A stretch of DNA of 19,887 bases from Glomus cerebriforme. Taxonomy: Eukaryota; Glomeromycota; Glomeromycetes; Glomerales; Glomeraceae. The DNA is taken from the NCBI GenBank assembly GCA_003550305.1, contig QKYT01000076.1, positions 101,560-121,446 of the forward strand. The letters run 5' to 3'. A program made the translations under genes and the position numbers. Below, piece by piece: positions 16,839-19,887 of this stretch (the stretch's first letter is position 1; every line of letters begins with the position of its first letter). The notes under the pieces were generated by a model. It did not search any database and was not told where the DNA came from. It saw nothing but the letters and a program-made list of their open reading frames with translations.

Positions 16839-18016
16839 ATGCAACGAGTTCAAGAAGAAGAGTCTCACGTTGGATATATTCCTCCACCTCCCTATACTTT
16901 GGTTGACCAACAATATCCCGGTAACAATAATAATAATAATAATAATAGTAATAATAATAATCCGGTAAGATTTATTATATGAGTATGTAAAATATGTGAC
17001 GGATTTTATATATTATCTTTTTTATCTTATTTATTATATATTCTACACAAAAAAAAAATCATGTTATCGTGTTTAAAATAAAACCTCCTATTTTTTTTAT
17101 TATCGTGACAAGACTTTACAACAGTATCACTCTCAAAATCCTTATCCGGCTACTGTCATTCCTCCAGACGCCGATTTTCGTCTGGCACAAAAACTTCAAG
17201 ATGAGGAATATGCTCGTTGGGCAGAGACAAACCCGCAGCAAGAATATTATTCGACCCGTGCAGGCGAGACATCTGCTAGCACTCATTTACCAAGAGCTCC
17301 AATGCCTCCAATACCTGAACATTATCAATATAATCATTATCAATCATATCAAAATGATCCAACTTTTCAACATCCGAGTCAATCACAGCAATATCCCATA
17401 ATTTATGCTTCACCTAATCAACCACCACTACCATACACCACTTCTCCATATGTAAATAATGGTGGGAATGGTGGAATAGGTTATGGAAGTTTGAATCAAG
17501 GTAAATAAATATTTTGATCTATTTTTATTTTTTTTTATGATTCGATTGATTCTCCGATTCATTTTATTTAATTAATTTAATTTAACTTAATTTATTTAGG
17601 ATATTATACTTCATCACAATCACATCCATTCTACAATGCTCCTTATCACAATTATCAACAAATTACTCAACGAGAAGAAGAGGATAGTTCGAGTTGTTTA
17701 TCTGGATTGTATGATCAGTTTTTTATTTTTTCAGTTTGTGTGATAATAGTTTTATACATTTTAAAATATTATTATGATTTTGATTTTGATTTTGATTTTT
17801 AAGAAGGGACTTTTTCCCGGATTAATTATTAAGGGAAAATTGGGGTGTTTTTGGGAAATAAATATCAATATTGAATTATTGGCTGGACAAAATTCTCACA
17901 ATTACTCTTTTTTTTTTCCTTTTTTTTATTCTCCAAATTGGGGTGGTATCATTATAAAAATCATCAGTGCTCTAGCGTCGCTCTTATGCTATTGTTTCTC
18001 GCTATACGATGACTAA
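16839..18016 (+). CDS. Pro/Gln/Tyr-rich protein with PPxY, MIU-like helix and CYSTM-like tail
   Basis: The preferred model has four exons: 16839-16964, 17125-17500, 17600-17708 and 17968-18016, giving 219 aa. Seen: PPPY at residues 16-19, an Asn run from an AAT microsatellite (29-41), the helix DADFRLAQKLQDEEYARW (57-74), a disordered Q/Y/P/H/N-rich middle, EEED, then CLSGFALASLLCYCFSLYDD at the end. The last part resembles the CYSTM membrane tail (CLxxxLAxLCxC...D) that follows P/Q/Y-rich regions in small fungal membrane proteins. PPxY binds WW domains of Rsp5/NEDD4 ubiquitin ligases, and DxxLAxxLQxxE fits the ubiquitin-binding MIU motif. So a membrane-tethered ubiquitin-ligase adaptor is a reasonable inference. 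If the 259-bp last intron is kept, exon 3 reads on to a stop at 17802 (234 aa) with another hydrophobic tail (FFIFSVCVIIVLYIL) and four DF pairs. The last exon lies in the duplicated segment. Confidence 0.8.
17776..17799 (+). repeat. (GATTTT)4 microsatellite
   Basis: Four tandem GATTTT units. In the intron-retained reading they encode Asp-Phe four times. The second copy of the duplicated segment starts inside this repeat, so it may have caused the contig break. Confidence 0.9.
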
Positions 18017-18321
18017 AGAAACTCAAATCTGGATGCTCCACATAATTCTCGCCTTTTTTAAAAAAAATTTTTTTTTTATTCGATTTTTTTTTTTTTTATT
18101 ATTTGATTCTTCTGAAACAATCGAAAACTCAATTTGGTAAATCATTTATTTTCATATTGATTGTACATAATATATAACTTTCATCATATATTAAACCCCT
18201 TTCATTAAAGAAAGGAATATAAATCTTGAATTAGAAATATTAATAATACTCAGGAAGTATATTTTTTATTATTATTATTTTAATTAGTTTATTTAATATA
18301 TATATAATATCAGAAAGAAAG
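17787..18321. repeat. First copy of a ~535-bp direct duplication ending at an N
   Basis: Identical to 18323-18856 except for a T run (14 T here near 18084-18097, 13 in the other copy). It runs from the GATTTT microsatellite to the base before the N at 18322. It includes the last coding exon (17968-18016) and the 3' flank of the PYQ-rich gene. It is most likely one end of a contig. Confidence 0.95.
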
Positions 18322-18322
18322 N
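18322..18322. other. Assembly gap (single N)
   Basis: The only ambiguous base in the window, placed exactly between the two copies of the duplicated segment. Confidence 0.97.
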
Positions 18323-18856
18323 TGATTTTGATTTTTAAGAAGGGACTTTTTCCCGGATTAATTATTAAGGGAAAATTGGGGTGTTTTTGGGAAATAAATA
18401 TCAATATTGAATTATTGGCTGGACAAAATTCTCACAATTACTCTTTTTTTTTTCCTTTTTTTTATTCTCCAAATTGGGGTGGTATCATTATAAAAATCAT
18501 CAGTGCTCTAGCGTCGCTCTTATGCTATTGTTTCTCGCTATACGATGACTAAAGAAACTCAAATCTGGATGCTCCACATAATTCTCGCCTTTTTTAAAAA
18601 AAATTTTTTTTTTATTCGATTTTTTTTTTTTTATTATTTGATTCTTCTGAAACAATCGAAAACTCAATTTGGTAAATCATTTATTTTCATATTGATTGTA
18701 CATAATATATAACTTTCATCATATATTAAACCCCTTTCATTAAAGAAAGGAATATAAATCTTGAATTAGAAATATTAATAATACTCAGGAAGTATATTTT
18801 TTATTATTATTATTTTAATTAGTTTATTTAATATATATATAATATCAGAAAGAAAG
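18323..18856. repeat. Second copy of the ~535-bp duplication, probable contig overlap
   Basis: Near-identical copy of 17787-18321 starting directly after the N. It contains a second copy of the last exon of the PYQ-rich gene (18504-18552), which should not be counted as a separate gene. After 18856 the sequence continues as unique DNA. Confidence 0.95.
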
Positions 18857-19887
18857 AAAAAAGATTTATTAAAAAAAAAAATTGATTTAGACTTGATATA
18901 TGTTTTTTTTGCCGAGTGACCGTTATATAATTTTGGATGAGTGGGACAAGAAATTTTAAAGAATATATATAAAGAATATACAGTATATATATATATAAAC
19001 AAATTTTTAATCATATCAAACGAATATACATCGATTTCTTGTAATTGATTAGTGGAAGAAAAAAAATCTTTTTTTTGGATGCAGGTTTTCGAATAATGAA
19101 AAGATGATAATGGGTATGCATAATGAACAGGTTGTACGCTTTTCGGAGAAATACAAGATTTTAATTATTCTTGGGTCATTTAGTGATTATGAAGAGTTCG
19201 ATGTTTTCAATTGTTGATTATCAATTGTTCTGCGCGTTGAAGATTTTGGTAAAGTTTCTATTGTCATGTGATTGAAGTAATTAAAAGTTGTAATTTTCGG
19301 TAATTATCGGAAATAAACAATAAAGTACGAAAATGTGAATTCTTCTCGATATAGTGAATCATAATTAATTGACCTTGTTTTGCCACTATCATAAATCTTT
19401 AAAAATTTTTTGATTTTCGCCACCTACATTAAAAAAAAAATTAGTTCATATATTATTAGGTTTGTTTAGGAAATAGTGATTGTTTCCGATGCATGAATGA
19501 CATGATTTATTTATTATTTATCAATTATTTAATCAAATACAGTTTTATTTAAAAAAAGAACATCTGCAATTTGGAATATAAATAATTTCATATGAACTGA
19601 TCTCTTTTTTTTTTTTTTTTATGCAATAGATGAGTAAGATGTTCGTCTGATCGCTTTTTATTAATTAAATAAGTTTTTAGTTTAGATCAACATGAAAATA
19701 GGTACATACAATAATAAAAAAAAAAGTAAAAGAAAAATAGATTTGAACAATATGACAATCGTTAGTCATTCATCTTTTTTAGCTGACGTATTTAAAAAAA
19801 AATTTTTCATGCAATATGTAAATGTAATGTAGGTATAATTTTTTTTATATTCTTTTGAAATTTTTTTTTTTCTTTCGTTTTTTTTTT
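18857..19887. other. AT-rich non-coding end of the window
   Basis: No coding frame or RNA gene is recognised. A 79-codon minus-strand frame (18775-19014) is low in complexity and partly inside the duplication, so it is not called. The less AT-rich part at about 19080-19260 may belong to the flank of a gene beyond the window. Confidence 0.45.

Noticed and set aside
18328..18552. Separate gene in the second copy of the duplicated segment
   Set aside because: It is the intron and last exon of the PYQ-rich gene read in an open frame, repeated by the probable contig overlap.
1..19887. CRISPR array, operon, phage or bacterial mobile element
   Set aside because: The window is eukaryotic (spliceosomal introns, U6 snRNA); the tandem array at 1231-1915 has no spacers and is a minisatellite.

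Overview
The window is very AT-rich nuclear DNA from a fungus, most likely an arbuscular-mycorrhizal Glomeromycotina species of the Rhizophagus type. The reasons are the many long A and T runs, the short spliceosomal introns (mostly about 55-200 bp) with GTAAGT/GTAAAT-type donors, a BTB-BACK-TLDc protein and a tandem Myb protein (both family types are expanded in these genomes), and non-coding DNA full of palindromic repeats. The genus is an inference; no ribosomal marker is present.

Layout. 1-4369 is repeat-rich and has no convincing gene. It holds the end of a foldback transposon (1-26), a cluster of six near-palindromic 12-mers (71-203), a ~110-bp minisatellite whose units each carry a hairpin (1231-1915), a complete ~0.5-kb foldback MITE (2370-2871) and several perfect palindromes. 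4370-5455 (+) encodes a 361-aa protein with tandem Myb/SANT repeats. 5923-7527 (+, one intron) encodes a 504-aa BTB-BACK-TLDc protein. 7827-11108 (-, eleven exons) encodes a 772-aa pentatricopeptide-repeat protein that is probably mitochondrial; one of its introns is a minor-spliceosome AT-AC intron. A 244-bp divergent promoter separates it from a U6 snRNA gene (11353-11470, +). About 3.2 kb of gene-poor DNA follows. 14638-15567 (-) encodes a 309-aa coiled-coil protein with a basic Ser/Pro tail carrying six [ST]x[IL]P motifs, like microtubule plus-end proteins. 16839-18016 (+, four exons in my model) encodes a 219-aa Pro/Gln/Tyr-rich protein with a PPxY motif, a ubiquitin-binding-like helix and a CYSTM-like hydrophobic Cys tail. 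The rest is AT-rich non-coding sequence.

Assembly. A single N at 18322 sits between two almost identical ~535-bp segments. This is best read as an unmerged contig overlap, not a biological duplication. It overlaps the last exon of the final gene.

Functional links. The genes are not an operon and do not form one obvious pathway. Two RNA-processing elements are adjacent and divergent: U6 snRNA and a PPR RNA-binding protein. The same window therefore holds the catalytic snRNA of the major spliceosome and an intron that needs the minor spliceosome. I found no wholly new system. The strongest observations are the AT-AC intron, the SxIP-rich protein, the hidden CYSTM-like last exon and the assembly overlap.
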